A DNA stretch of 47,777 bases from Gordonia otitidis NBRC 100426. GTDB taxonomy: Bacteria; Actinomycetota; Actinomycetes; Mycobacteriales; Mycobacteriaceae. The notes under the pieces were generated by a model. That model did no database searches and was not told where the DNA came from. It was given only the letters and a program-made list of their open reading frames with translations. Shown here piece by piece: positions 1 to 8,018 of this stretch. The stretch lies in the NCBI RefSeq assembly GCF_000248075.1, contig NZ_BAFB01000063.1, positions 1 to 47,777 on the forward strand. The letters run 5' to 3'. The position numbers and the translations under genes were made by a program. Positions within the stretch are counted from its first letter, which is position 1. Each line of letters opens with the position of its first letter.

Positions 1-242
1 ATCAGGTAGTCATCTGCGGCATCACGACCAACCACTGCTGCGAGACGACCGCCCGAGTCGCAGGCGACCTTGGCTACGACACCTACTTCGTCATCGACGC
101 CACGCACACCTTCGACCGCGTGGCGCTCGACGGCGACACGATTCCAGCTACGCACTTGTCCGCGATCACCGCAACAAACCTCCACGGCGAGTTCGCCACC
201 GTGACCACCACGCACGACCTCGTCACGGGGAACCGCCCATGA
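1..242 (+). CDS. Cysteine hydrolase (isochorismatase family), C-terminal part
   Basis: The frame beginning at base 3 is open from the window edge to the TGA at 240-242, about 79 codons. It contains GITTNHCCETTAR, the isochorismatase-like hydrolase signature in which a cysteine after a TN-x motif is the catalytic nucleophile, followed by LGYDTYFVIDATHTFD, the usual strand after it. Family members hydrolyse small amides or esters (nicotinamide, N-carbamoylsarcosine, isochorismate); the substrate cannot be told from this piece. The N-terminus lies outside the window. It is followed 24 bp later by the convergent end of a MarR gene. Family assignment is firm, specific function unknown. Confidence 0.8.
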   Translation, partial: QVVICGITTNHCCETTARVAGDLGYDTYFVIDATHTFDRVALDGDTIPATHLSAITATNLHGEFATVTTTHDLVTGNRP

Positions 243-266
243 GGGGCTGCCCGGCGCGATCCGCAG

Positions 267-716
267 TCAGGAGCCGAGGGATTCTGGGGCATCGCCCCGC
301 AGCGACGCGGTGGCCCGCTGCAACAGATCACGCAACTGGGCGCGTTCTGCGTCAGTGAATGCCTGTCCCAGACGCTGCTCGATCGCCCGCGGCGCCTCGT
401 CAGCGCGCAGCACCAGCGCCTCGCCCGCCGGAGTCAAGGACACGACCAGCACCTTGCGATGCACCTTTGACGGCTTGCGGGTCACCAGCCCCTTCGCCTC
501 CAGCTTGTCGAGCGTCTGACCCATCGTCTGCGCCGTCACCGCCGCGACCCGCGCGAGCTGTGCCGAGGACTGTTCGGGCACGTAGTGCAGCGACATCAGC
601 GCTGCATACTGAGCCACGGTCAGCCCGAACGGACGCAGCGCCTCCGTCTTCGCCTGGATCATCGCCTGCTCCGCTGCCTTGATATGCGACCCGAGACGCG
701 CCGACGAGTCCTTCAA
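267..716 (-). CDS. MarR-family transcriptional regulator
   Basis: 149-residue winged-helix protein with the MarR core: an N-terminal helix (AEQAMIQAKTEAL), LTVAQYAALMSLH, the recognition segment SSAQLARVAAVTAQTMGQTL, the wing KPSKVHRKVLVVSLTPAGE, and a C-terminal dimerisation helix. I chose the TTG at 716 because a GAGGAG Shine-Dalgarno sits just upstream and the product matches the usual MarR length; the longer frame to 797 adds residues that do not look like MarR. It is divergent from the VOC gene at 966, its likely target. MarR proteins usually repress a neighbouring detoxification or efflux gene and release DNA on binding a small phenolic ligand; the ligand here is unknown. Confidence 0.85.
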   Translation of the reverse strand: MKDSSARLGSHIKAAEQAMIQAKTEALRPFGLTVAQYAALMSLHYVPEQSSAQLARVAAVTAQTMGQTLDKLEAKGLVTRKPSKVHRKVLVVSLTPAGEALVLRADEAPRAIEQRLGQAFTDAERAQLRDLLQRATASLRGDAPESLGS

Positions 717-965
717 GAACTCCTCCTCGCCACGGCGAGGAGTCGGCAAGCAGAACGACGATGCACCGATATCAGCCACCTCACTAGAATAAAGCACCTG
801 ACACCATTCCGCGGGTACCTCTGCGCATCGGCCTCATCTGATCCGTCGCCCGGCTCTGACACACCGAGCGCGCGGACACAGACGGTCAGGCGCGGGCACC
901 TCATCGTCTCTCGAATCCATCGAAGCACGCGGACCACCACGACTACACGAAAGGTTGCACCACCA

Positions 966-1319
966 ATGCACTCACCAGCGCCCAACATCCTCGCCGCTCT
1001 CGCGCGGATCTACGTCGACAACCTGGACGCCGCCATCCCGCTCTACCGAGCGCTCGCCGGCGTGGATGACGTTCACTGCTTCGAGTTTCGGGCCATGCAC
1101 CTAGCGAAGGTCGGGTCGTTCCTCCTCGTTGAGGGCGCCGACGACGAAGTGCGTTCACACGCTGCAACCGTCGTCGTGCGCGACATCGATCTCACAGCCC
1201 AGACCATCCAAGGCGCAGGCGGCGAACTGCTCGACGGGCCAGCGCCAGGCCCCAACGGGCCACGCCTCGTCGCCTGCCACCCCGATGGCGGCATCATCGA
1301 GTACATCCAACTCGGCTAG
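966..1319 (+). CDS. VOC-family (glyoxalase/bleomycin-resistance fold) protein
   Basis: 117 residues. The start IYVDNLDAAIPLYRAL and the ending PNGPRLVACHPDGGIIEYIQ are the two halves of a vicinal-oxygen-chelate module: the first supplies a beta-alpha-beta unit, the second the conserved E of the metal-site strand (IIEY). Such single-module proteins bind a divalent metal or a drug and work as dimers in the cytoplasm. Divergent from the MarR gene, which suggests substrate-induced expression. ATG at 966 is chosen because homology begins right after it. Whether it is an enzyme or a drug-binding protein cannot be decided from sequence. Confidence 0.8.
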   Translation: MHSPAPNILAALARIYVDNLDAAIPLYRALAGVDDVHCFEFRAMHLAKVGSFLLVEGADDEVRSHAATVVVRDIDLTAQTIQGAGGELLDGPAPGPNGPRLVACHPDGGIIEYIQLG

Positions 1320-1390
1320 GACCTCAATCCACTGGCACTGTGTGTCGAATGGATGGAGAGCACTCCTCGTGCTGCTAGTCCATCTCTACA

Positions 1391-1440
1391 CCGAAGGAAG
1401 CACCCCGTAGGCCCATAAAAGTACGAGCGTCTTGGATGGC
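1391..1440 (+). repeat. Left copy of a ~48 bp imperfect inverted repeat
   Basis: The stretch from 1391 matches, in inverted orientation, 12696-12743. The best part (1408-1440) has 26 of 33 identical positions, including the block AAAAGTACGAGC. The two copies enclose 11.3 kb of efflux cassettes, the methyltransferase and relaxase 1. I see no convincing target duplication outside them. They could be transposon ends, or copies of the sequence that normally follows a traA gene, because the right copy begins just after the traA stop. Confidence 0.5.
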
Positions 1441-1455
1441 AATATCCCGACCATT

Positions 1456-2658
1456 CTAGGCGGGCTCAGCTCGGTGAGTAGAGGCAGTTTGAACCTGGAG
1501 CACGATCGAAACGATCGCTGCGAGCGCTAACGCACCGACGCCGAGGTAGGGCAGGCGTGCCGGGTCGAGACCCGCGGTCAGGGTCATTCCGCCGAGCGAG
1601 CCGGCGGCGGCGATGCCGATGTTGAACGCGGAGCTGTTGACCGCGAGGGCGAGATCGGGGGCGAGTCCGTCGGCACTCGTCGCGATCCAGGTGTTGAGAG
1701 GTGGGAATGTTGAGAAGTACGCGATGCCGACCAGAGCGAGGCCCGCGACGGACCCGACGCTGTGGCCGCCGATGAGACCCGCGATGAGGAGGGCGATCCC
1801 GGTTGCTGTGAGTGTGACGGTGAGTGCTCTGTTCAGTCCGCGGTCGGCGAGTCTGCCGCCGAGGATGTTCCCTGCGAGACAGGCGGCCCCGTAGATGAGG
1901 AGCAGCGGGGCCACCGCACCTTCACTGATGCCGGTGTTCGTGAGGAACGGCACGGCGAAGGCGAGCAGGGTCATCGCCCCGAGGCCTGCCATTGCGGTCA
2001 TCACCACCCCGCCGAGCACTGATCCACGGGTGAGGACACGGAGTGATCGCCAGCCGACCTCGCCCCGCGGGGAGCGATCATCGGGGAACACGGCGAACGC
2101 GATCAGGAGCGTGACCGCGATGAGTGTGGCGATGAGGGCGAACGCCCACTGCCAGCCCAGCGTCTCGGAGAGCGTGTTGCCGATCGGCACGCCGATGACG
2201 GTGGCGACGCCGAGGCCGAGGGTGATGCGGCCGACGGTGCGGCCTCGCTCGCCCTCGCGTGCCAGCCGCAGCGCGGTGAGCATGAACGCGACCAGCACCG
2301 GGGTGTGAAGCGCACCCGTGATGACCCGCGCCACCAGCAGCACGGAGTACGAGGGGGTGAACACGGCCAGCGCGGTTGCGGCCCCGTAGAGGATCAGCGC
2401 CGACAGTGTGAGCGTGCGCAGCGGCATCCGCGCGGTCAGTAATGCCAGAAGCGGGCCGGCGATCACCGCGGTACCCGCGTAGGCCGTGACCAGCAGCCCG
2501 ATGTCGGAGGTGGGCACGGTGAACGCTTCGGCCAGTCGGGGCAGGATGCCGGCGATGACGTTCTCCGAGGTGCCGAGCGCGAACGCTCCGAGGATGAACG
2601 CGGACGAGAGCAGACGCGGCACCCCAGTCGCTGCTGGGGTGGGAGTAGAAGCAGGCAT
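1456..2658 (-). CDS. MFS drug efflux transporter (DHA1, AraJ/CmlA-like)
   Basis: 400 residues with twelve predicted membrane spans and the hallmarks of sugar-efflux/chloramphenicol-type MFS pumps: FALGTSENVIAGILPRLAE in TM1, the motif A loop (LLTARMPLRTL) and a TM5-region LGVATVIGVPIGNTL segment. It exports a small molecule by proton antiport across the inner membrane; substrate unknown. I place the start at ATG 2658, not at upstream ATG 2682, because a promoter with -35 TTGACT (2692-2697) and -10 TTAGCG (2667-2672) lies over 2667-2697, so 2658 gives a leaderless transcript. Divergent from the MerR gene at 2715 and sharing its operator; likely induced by that regulator. Confidence 0.85.
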   Translation of the reverse strand: MPASTPTPAATGVPRLLSSAFILGAFALGTSENVIAGILPRLAEAFTVPTSDIGLLVTAYAGTAVIAGPLLALLTARMPLRTLTLSALILYGAATALAVFTPSYSVLLVARVITGALHTPVLVAFMLTALRLAREGERGRTVGRITLGLGVATVIGVPIGNTLSETLGWQWAFALIATLIAVTLLIAFAVFPDDRSPRGEVGWRSLRVLTRGSVLGGVVMTAMAGLGAMTLLAFAVPFLTNTGISEGAVAPLLLIYGAACLAGNILGGRLADRGLNRALTVTLTATGIALLIAGLIGGHSVGSVAGLALVGIAYFSTFPPLNTWIATSADGLAPDLALAVNSSAFNIGIAAAGSLGGMTLTAGLDPARLPYLGVGALALAAIVSIVLQVQTASTHRAEPA

Positions 2659-2666
2659 GTCATCGA

Positions 2667-2697
2667 CGCTAAACTCTGACATGGATGTGAGAGTCAA
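2667..2697 (-). promoter_or_regulatory. MerR-type promoter/operator of the MFS gene
   Basis: Read on the minus strand: TTGACT, a 19 bp spacer holding the near-palindrome CTCACATCCATGTCAGAG, then TTAGCG. Long 19 bp spacers with the dyad between -35 and -10 are characteristic of MerR-activated promoters. The same layout and nearly the same sequence recur at 3090-3120 and 10480-10509. The first A of the gene's ATG is 9 bases after the -10 end, so translation is probably leaderless. Confidence 0.7.
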
Positions 2698-2714
2698 GTC
2701 GGAAGGGAACCCAA

Positions 2715-3080
2715 ATGCGGATCGGTGAACTGTCGAAGCGTTCCGGTGTGAGCATCCGGTCATTGCGCTACTACGAGGAACAGCGCCTGCTGCACCCGGC
2801 CCGGTTGCCCAGCGGCTACCGCGTCTATGAGGACGCCGATGTGAGCCGGGTGCAACGTATCCAAGCGCTCCTGGGCGCGGGGCTGAGCACGCGCAAGATC
2901 GAGCACATCCTGCCCTGCCTCGCCCAGCACGAGGATGGTGTCGCTCTGGCCTGTTCCGATCTCTACGCCGAGCTCGTCGCCGAACGCGACGAACTGCTCG
3001 GCCGAATCGATACACTCCGCACCTCGGTCGAGGCATTGGAGACCGTCATCTCGGCGAGCCCCAGACCTCTCACCGTGTGA
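2715..3080 (+). CDS. MerR-family transcriptional regulator
   Basis: 121 residues. The N-terminus MRIGELSKRSGVSIRSLRYY is the standard MerR helix-turn-helix plus wing start, followed by GYRVYEDADVSRVQRIQALL (second helix pair) and a C-terminal coiled-coil dimerisation helix. It lacks the cysteine-rich metal site of MerR/CueR, and the short effector region fits the small-ligand or redox-responsive group. It sits between a divergent MFS gene and a downstream quinone oxidoreductase, each preceded by the same long-spacer dyad promoter, so it very probably activates both. A homologous MerR (10092-10454) with the same operator type controls the second cassette. Confidence 0.88.
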   Translation: MRIGELSKRSGVSIRSLRYYEEQRLLHPARLPSGYRVYEDADVSRVQRIQALLGAGLSTRKIEHILPCLAQHEDGVALACSDLYAELVAERDELLGRIDTLRTSVEALETVISASPRPLTV

Positions 3081-3089
3081 CGCTCCGGC

Positions 3090-3120
3090 TTGACCCTCAC
3101 ACCGACGTGAGGCTTTAGCG
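3090..3120 (+). promoter_or_regulatory. MerR-type promoter/operator of the oxidoreductase gene
   Basis: -35 TTGACC at 3090-3095, spacer 3096-3114 containing CTCACACCGACGTGAG, -10 TTAGCG at 3115-3120. Only 8 bases separate the -10 from the ATG at 3129, which indicates a leaderless mRNA. Nearly identical to the minus-strand site at 2667-2697, down to the TTTAGCGTCG after the dyad. Confidence 0.7.
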
Positions 3121-3128
3121 TCGGGTGC

Positions 3129-4061
3129 ATGAGCAAACGCATCGTCTACTCCGAGTACGGCACCGCTGATGTCCTGCGATTCGAGGATGGCCCGCTGCCC
3201 GTACCAGGGCCGGGGCGAGTGCTGGTGCGCACGGAGATGATCGGCGTGAACCCCATCGATTGGAAACTCGTCGCGGGAGCATTCGCCCGCGTCGACCCCG
3301 CGCCGTTCCCCGGCACTCCCGGATGGGCCGCCACCGGCATCATCGAAGCACTCGGCGACGGCGTGACCGACTACGCCATAGGGCAGGCGGTCATTCTCGA
3401 TAGCCGAGCACGCCTCCCGGTCACCTCGGGCAGCCGAGGCGGAACATTCGCCGAACACGTTACCGTCGACACAACCCGCATCGTTCCACGGCCAGAGGGC
3501 GTGAGCATCGAGCAGGCCGCGTCGCTGCCCTCCTCCGCAGTCGCCGGGTATTCCATGATCCAGAACCTCGGCATCACCAGTGAGGATATCTTGCTCGTGC
3601 ACGGAGCCGCCGGAAGTGTCGGATCGGCGACCGTGCAGATCGCCATTGACCGAGGCGCGAAAGTCATCGGCACCGCCTCGCCCCGGAACCACGACTACCT
3701 GCGCTCGCTCGGCGCGACCCCGGTCGCCTACGGTGACGGTCTCGAAACCGCGCTCCGTGACCTCGGCGCGATCACCGCAAGCGCAGACGCGGTCGGGGGC
3801 CGCGAATCGGTCAGCGCAACTCGTGGCGCTCTCGATCCGCGCGGACGTGCTGTCACCGCATGGGGTGACGATCACTCTCACGCGGCAGGTATCCCGTGGG
3901 TGCGGCACCCCGATGACGAGCTGGAGCAGGCCGTCGCGCTCGCTATGCGTGGCGTGCTCACGGTGAGGATCGGAGAGACGTTCCCTCTGGCCCAGGCAGC
4001 CGACGCCCTCTTGCGTAGTCGGACGCCCCATTCGGCAGGAAAGATCCTGCTTGCGCCCTGA
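3129..4061 (+). CDS. NADP-dependent MDR-superfamily oxidoreductase (quinone oxidoreductase-like)
   Basis: 310 residues. An N-terminal GroES-like domain (MSKRIVYSEYGTADVLRFED, VNPIDWKLVAG) is followed by a Rossmann nucleotide-binding domain with VHGAAGSVGSATVQIA, the AxxGxxG motif of the zeta-crystallin/QOR type. The cysteine and histidine zinc ligands of alcohol dehydrogenases are absent, so it is a zinc-independent reductase of quinones or other alpha,beta-unsaturated carbonyls using NADPH in the cytoplasm. Expressed from its own MerR-type promoter and followed, with overlapping stop/start bases at 4061, by an MBL-fold hydrolase gene. A paralogue lies at 11743-12645 in a second cassette of the same design. 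Confidence 0.85.
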   Translation: MSKRIVYSEYGTADVLRFEDGPLPVPGPGRVLVRTEMIGVNPIDWKLVAGAFARVDPAPFPGTPGWAATGIIEALGDGVTDYAIGQAVILDSRARLPVTSGSRGGTFAEHVTVDTTRIVPRPEGVSIEQAASLPSSAVAGYSMIQNLGITSEDILLVHGAAGSVGSATVQIAIDRGAKVIGTASPRNHDYLRSLGATPVAYGDGLETALRDLGAITASADAVGGRESVSATRGALDPRGRAVTAWGDDHSHAAGIPWVRHPDDELEQAVALAMRGVLTVRIGETFPLAQAADALLRSRTPHSAGKILLAP

Positions 4062-4108
4062 TGGTGTCTGCAAGAAGGCCGACAAACCGGGAAGAAGAGG
4101 ATTCCTAC

Positions 4109-4789
4109 ATGGAAGAGATTGAAGCCCGAGGCAGGGAGACTCTGTCGAGTATCCGGATCACGAAACATCACCACGCCTGCGTATCTGTCGAGACGGACAC
4201 AACGAGGTTATTGATCGATCCCGGACAGCTCGGCCCGCGACCATCCCTCGACGGTGTGGATGCTGTGCTCGTCACTCACGGACACTATGACCACTTCAAC
4301 GCGGAACTCATTGAACAGGCGCTTGGCCGTTCGATCCCGGTCTGGCTGCCGACCGATGTCCTGCATGACTTTGGCGCACGAGAACTCACGCATGAGGCCG
4401 TAGCGGGTGATTCCTTCACCATCGGAGAACTCACTGTCACTGTGGCGGGAGGTCGTCATGCCGCTGTCCATCCGCAGATTCTCGGCTGCTTGAACAATGC
4501 CTACTTGATCGCCGACTCCGTCTTCGTCACCGGAGATGATCACCCTGCTCCGCCCGGCCACTTCGACACGCTCGTGACTCCGATCGACGCGCCCTGGCTC
4601 AGGGCAGTCGACCTCATACGCTACGTGAACTCGATCAGGCCGAACCAGGTCATTGGCATCCACGAGGGTCTCCTCAACGAATACGGAGTTTCCGTCGCCC
4701 GTCACGTTGCCCGCTCTCTCCTGAGCGAAGGGGCTAACTACTCGTCCGTACCGAGCGACGGCGAAACCATCGATGTGTTTCAAGACTGA
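4109..4789 (+). CDS. MBL-fold metal-dependent hydrolase (UlaG/L-ascorbate lactonase-like)
   Basis: 226 residues. ITKHHHACVSVETDTTRLLI begins the metallo-beta-lactamase fold, and LVTHGHYDHF is the HxHxDH metal motif; further metal ligands are probably in GGRHAAVHP, VTGDDHP and IGIHEG. Short UlaG-like proteins of this type bind two metal ions and hydrolyse esters, lactones or phosphodiesters in the cytoplasm. The ATG at 4109 follows a GAAGAAGAGGA Shine-Dalgarno; an in-frame ATG at 4061 overlaps the upstream stop and would add 16 unconserved residues. Co-transcription with the oxidoreductase is likely. Substrate unknown. Confidence 0.82.
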   Translation: MEEIEARGRETLSSIRITKHHHACVSVETDTTRLLIDPGQLGPRPSLDGVDAVLVTHGHYDHFNAELIEQALGRSIPVWLPTDVLHDFGARELTHEAVAGDSFTIGELTVTVAGGRHAAVHPQILGCLNNAYLIADSVFVTGDDHPAPPGHFDTLVTPIDAPWLRAVDLIRYVNSIRPNQVIGIHEGLLNEYGVSVARHVARSLLSEGANYSSVPSDGETIDVFQD

Positions 4790-4857
4790 CTCCGAGACAC
4801 CCAACTACGCCAGAAGTGACACGCCGTGCGGTCGCAAGAGTAGGTGCGTATAGCTCA

Positions 4858-6060
4858 TTATCTCGGTTCGAGTTCGGCGGCGGGTACCTCGGATGCCGCC
4901 GGTGACGTGCGCGAAGCTGCCACCATTGCGGGAATCATCGCCAGGAGCGCGAGCACGGCCAGGCCCGCGCCCACCCAGAGCGGTGCACGGAGTCCGTAGG
5001 CGTTGATGCCCAGGCCTCCGATCCACGATCCGATGACGACACCGAGGGTGATGAAGGACGAGTGAACGGTCTGTACTAGCGAGCCTGTGTTCCCGACCCG
5101 CTGCACACGGGTAATCATGGCCGGGTTCATCGTGATCCCGACCAACCCGATCCCGGCCATCGCGATGATCGCTGCTGCGGGGATGCCGGCCAGGAGCGCG
5201 AACCCGGTCAGGAAGACCGTGTTGAGGGTCAACCCGGCGACGATCACGCTGATCGTGTGCGACTGGGCGAGCCGGCCGACGATGATGTTCCCGATCACGG
5301 TCGCTGCCCCGTAGCCGAGCAACAGCAGCGGCACGATGGCCTCGGAAAAGCCAGTGACCTCGATGAGGATCGGTGCGAAGTAGGAGAACGCCGCGAACGT
5401 CGCACCGATGATGAGCGTTGAGGTTGCCATGATGAGCCACAACTTCGGCCTCTGGAACACCCGCAGCTCGGCGCGCAGGCCACCGTTGCTGTCCGGAGTG
5501 AGACGTGGCAGAGCGATCATGGTCGCGATTGCAATGACCACGGTGAGTACGGCGATCGCGATGAACGCGGCCCGCCATCCGAACCGGTCGCCGATGAGTG
5601 TGGACAGCGGCAGCCCGAGCGCGGTGCCGAGCATGAGCCCCTGCAGGGCGAGGCTTGTCGCTCTACCCCTGATCTCGGGAGCGCTGATCTGCGCCGTGGC
5701 GGACATGGCGACGCCGAAGAACGCGCCCGAGGCGGCACCCGTGATGAGCCGGCCGGCGAGCATCGTGCCGTAGGAGGTCGAGGCGGCGGCGAGGGCGTTG
5801 CCGATGAAGAAGATGACGAACAGCACCAATAGGGCGTGATTGGTGCGCAGGCGCTGCACGCTCAGTGTCAGAGGCGGCCCGCCGAGCGCCATCGCGAGCG
5901 CGAATGCGGTCACGAGGTACCCGATCTGTGGGATGGTCGCGCCGAGGTCGCGAGACATTTGCGGCATCAGTCCGCTGACGAGCAGCTCGCTGCACACCAT
6001 CACGAAGATGCCGAGCGTCATCAAGTAGACGGGCTTGGGGATCGAGGCGCGTTGTGTCAC
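4858..6060 (-). CDS. MFS drug efflux transporter (DHA1)
   Basis: 400 residues with twelve hydrophobic spans. MVCSELLVSGLMPQMSRDLG in TM1 and PEIRGRATSLALQGLMLGTA in the TM4-TM5 region are typical of the multidrug/arabinose-efflux MFS group. Inner-membrane proton antiporter, substrate unknown. The start at 6060 has AAGAAAGG upstream on the minus strand. The next gene upstream is its TetR regulator in the same orientation, and a copy of the TetR operator (6071-6093) lies between the two genes, directly before the MFS start; expression is therefore expected to be repressed by TetR and induced by a pump substrate. It is only distantly related to the MFS at 1456 and 10517. Confidence 0.85.
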   Translation of the reverse strand: MTQRASIPKPVYLMTLGIFVMVCSELLVSGLMPQMSRDLGATIPQIGYLVTAFALAMALGGPPLTLSVQRLRTNHALLVLFVIFFIGNALAAASTSYGTMLAGRLITGAASGAFFGVAMSATAQISAPEIRGRATSLALQGLMLGTALGLPLSTLIGDRFGWRAAFIAIAVLTVVIAIATMIALPRLTPDSNGGLRAELRVFQRPKLWLIMATSTLIIGATFAAFSYFAPILIEVTGFSEAIVPLLLLGYGAATVIGNIIVGRLAQSHTISVIVAGLTLNTVFLTGFALLAGIPAAAIIAMAGIGLVGITMNPAMITRVQRVGNTGSLVQTVHSSFITLGVVIGSWIGGLGINAYGLRAPLWVGAGLAVLALLAMIPAMVAASRTSPAASEVPAAELEPR

Positions 6061-6070
6061 AGAACAACCT

Positions 6071-6093
6071 TTCTTGACTCTAATATCAAAAAT
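6071..6093. promoter_or_regulatory. TetR operator, copy 1
   Basis: The plus strand reads TTCTTGACTC, then TAATATCAAAAAT; 19 of 23 bases match copy 2 at 6753-6775. The dyad core is TTGA...TCAA (6074-6089). It sits between the TetR gene end and the MFS start. Confidence 0.65.
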
Positions 6094-6131
6094 ATGGGCA
6101 GAAGAATGCGCCTCATGCCGGGCATGGGCGC

Positions 6132-6734
6132 TCAGGCCAGCAGGTCGGCGATGCCGGCTAGGGCTATGCGGCGCAGACTCTCCGGCTCGACACCGGCCTG
6201 CCCCATCGTGCGAATGCCGTTGGTCACCGTTACGAACAGCAGTGCACCCACGCAGGGGTCGACGCCGCCAGGGATGCTGCCGTCGAGCTGGCCGGCTTGG
6301 ATCGCTCCCTCAATGAGGGCAAGACGCTCTCGCAGGTCGTGGTCGAGGATGCGGCTGATCCGCTCGTCGCGCTCGCGCAGGCCGGGTGTCATCATCGCGT
6401 GCACGATCATGCACCCGGCCCCGTGCCCGTGCTCGCGGGCATCGCGCTCCTCTTCGAGGATCAGGTCCATCACGGCTCGCAGGCGTTCGGCACCGGGGCG
6501 GTCGCTGTTCGCCAGGATCTCTGCCTGCAGGTCGCGGAACCGGGTTGCGTAGCGTTCCAACGCGCGGATGTATAGCTCGTCTTTGGAGTCGAAGGCGTTG
6601 TAGAGACTGCCGCGCAGCATCCCGGCCGCCTCGCATAGTCGCTCGGTCGAGGTTCCGGCGAAGCCGTGCACGCGGAACTCGGCCGCTACAGCATGGAGGA
6701 CCGCTGTCTCGTCGAAGGTCCGTGGTCTAGCCAT
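6132..6734 (-). CDS. TetR/AcrR-family repressor
   Basis: 200 residues. MARPRTFDETAVLHAVAAEF followed by GFAGTSTERLCEAAGMLRGSLYNAFDSKDEL is a complete TetR helix-turn-helix (the GS/LYxxFxxKxEL recognition helix). The remaining ~145 residues form the alpha-helical ligand-binding and dimerisation domain. Belongs to the TetR_C_16/AcrR-like group; ligand unknown. Its own start is preceded by an operator copy (6753-6775) identical in pattern to the one before the downstream MFS gene, so it should autoregulate and repress the pump. Both genes lie on the minus strand, probably as one regulatory unit. Confidence 0.9.
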   Translation of the reverse strand: MARPRTFDETAVLHAVAAEFRVHGFAGTSTERLCEAAGMLRGSLYNAFDSKDELYIRALERYATRFRDLQAEILANSDRPGAERLRAVMDLILEEERDAREHGHGAGCMIVHAMMTPGLRERDERISRILDHDLRERLALIEGAIQAGQLDGSIPGGVDPCVGALLFVTVTNGIRTMGQAGVEPESLRRIALAGIADLLA

Positions 6735-6752
6735 GCTGATGACCCTAACACG

Positions 6753-6775
6753 TTCTTGATTCCAGGATCAAAAAT
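6753..6775. promoter_or_regulatory. TetR operator, copy 2 (autoregulatory)
   Basis: TTGATTCCAGGATCAA at 6756-6771 is a 16 bp dyad with perfect TTGAT/ATCAA arms, just upstream of the TetR start (6734). Matches copy 1 at 6071-6093 in 19 of 23 positions. Confidence 0.7.
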
Positions 6776-6899
6776 GCTTACCTGTCGCCATCCATCCCGG
6801 CCCCGCCTTTGGCGCTGGCGAAGTCGCAGGCCCTTGCATACCGTGACACCACTCCGAGGCCGACCCACGCGCAGCCACGCCGAGGTAGGCACCCCGTCT

Positions 6900-8018
6900 T
6901 CATCGTGACGCAGTGCCCGTCCGTAGTGCGTCGAGCGCGACGACTGCTTGGAGGGGTAGGACGCCGTTGCCCAGGGCGGTGTTCTGCTGGTTCGCGGTCA
7001 GTCCGTGTTCGGGGTCGGTGACCCAGCCCGCGGGGAGGCCCATGAGCCATTCCACGAACTCAGATGCCGGTCGCGGGCCTTTCTCTTCGTTCAGGATCGC
7101 GGGGGCGGGGGCTGCTCGTCCGGTGATGTGCTCCCATCGGGCGATGGCGGGGGCGTATCGCCCCCAGCGGTGAAGATGTCTTCGAGCAGGGCGAACAGTG
7201 TCTCCGACTCGTTCCAACTGGCGGGCGAGCCATTCGGTCCGTTGAGGGCAAGGTCGATCACTTGGTGGCTCAACGCGATCGTGCCCCGCCGACCTCGTAC
7301 TTGATCCAGGGTCTCGCCTCCTCGTGAGGAGTCGGAGGCCAGAGGTGTCCGGAACAGCGCCCTGGCGATGGGCGGTGATGAAGATGCGGAACCGGTGATG
7401 CGGTGCGCCGGCCAGTGACGCCGGTAGGCCGACCCATCTCGCAGTTCGCCGGAGGTCGGCCAGGTCCCCGAGTACGGCGCCGTGCGCCCGAAGAGGTCGC
7501 GTTGGCTCGTCTCCCAGCAGCCACGGGTCGGGTTCCAGGTTTCGAAGGGTGGTTGCGGGGTCGCAGGTTGCATCGTCTCGGTTGTGTGCATCAGGAGTTG
7601 CTCCTTCCAAGTCGGGTCGGATTGCGGGTGCGGAGAGCAGTCCGCGGACGTTCTCGATGACGACGAGATCGGGTTGCAGGGCGTCGATCGCGGCCGCCAT
7701 GTGCGACCAGAGCCCGGAGCGAGTGCCGGGTGCGAGGCCGGCGCCTTTGCCGACGGTCGAGAGGTCCTGGCAGGGGAACCCGCCGATCAGCACATCGACC
7801 GGTGGCACTGTCGTCCAGTCCACGGTGGAGATGTCTCCTAAGTTCGGGATGCCCGGCCAATGGTGAGCGAAGACGCGGGTGGAGGGAGCATTGATCTCGG
7901 AGAACCAGATCGTCTCCCCGCCGGTGGCGTACTCGACGGCGAGGTCGAGCCCGCCGTAGCCGGAGAACAGCGACCCAACCCGGACAGGGCGGCCGCGGTA
8001 GGAGTGATCGTTGCGCAT
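6900..8018 (-). CDS. DNA (cytosine-5) methyltransferase
   Basis: 372 residues from ATG 8018. C5-methylase motifs appear in order: motif I VGSLFSGYGGLDLAVEYA, motif IV GGFPCQDLSTVGKG with the catalytic PCQ cysteine, motif VI VVIENVRGLL, motif VIII APHHRFRIFI, and the motif IX/X region NQQNTALGNGVLPLQAV near the end. It transfers methyl from SAM to cytosine C5; the target sequence is set by the variable middle region and cannot be read. No cognate restriction gene is adjacent, so it is an orphan methylase, common on conjugative elements where it protects against host restriction. Around 7090-7590 a second frame on the same strand also looks coding (see separate entry). Divergent from relaxase 1. 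Confidence 0.85.
   Translation of the reverse strand: MRNDHSYRGRPVRVGSLFSGYGGLDLAVEYATGGETIWFSEINAPSTRVFAHHWPGIPNLGDISTVDWTTVPPVDVLIGGFPCQDLSTVGKGAGLAPGTRSGLWSHMAAAIDALQPDLVVIENVRGLLSAPAIRPDLEGATPDAHNRDDATCDPATTLRNLEPDPWLLGDEPTRPLRAHGAVLGDLADLRRTARWVGLPASLAGAPHHRFRIFITAHRQGAVPDTSGLRLLTRRRDPGSSTRSAGHDRVEPPSDRPCPQRTEWLARQLERVGDTVRPARRHLHRWGRYAPAIARWEHITGRAAPAPAILNEEKGPRPASEFVEWLMGLPAGWVTDPEHGLTANQQNTALGNGVLPLQAVVALDALRTGTASR
7091..7591 (-). other. Overlapping frame inside the methyltransferase with coding character
   Basis: A 166-codon frame lies wholly inside the methylase gene on the same strand. Its text, such as ALFRTPLASDSSRGGETLDQ and NESETLFALLEDIFTAGG, resembles variable regions of actinobacterial and phage C5 methylases, whereas the methylase frame here reads as arginine-rich low-complexity sequence until RWGRYAPAIARWEHITG restores recognisable methylase sequence. 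Either two compensating frameshifts swapped the frame in the middle of the gene, or this is a genuine overprinted gene. Confidence 0.35.

Noticed and set aside
2760..4085. Long minus-strand frame of 441 codons over the MerR and oxidoreductase genes
   Set aside because: It is antisense to two clear genes, has no family resemblance and reflects high-GC third positions.
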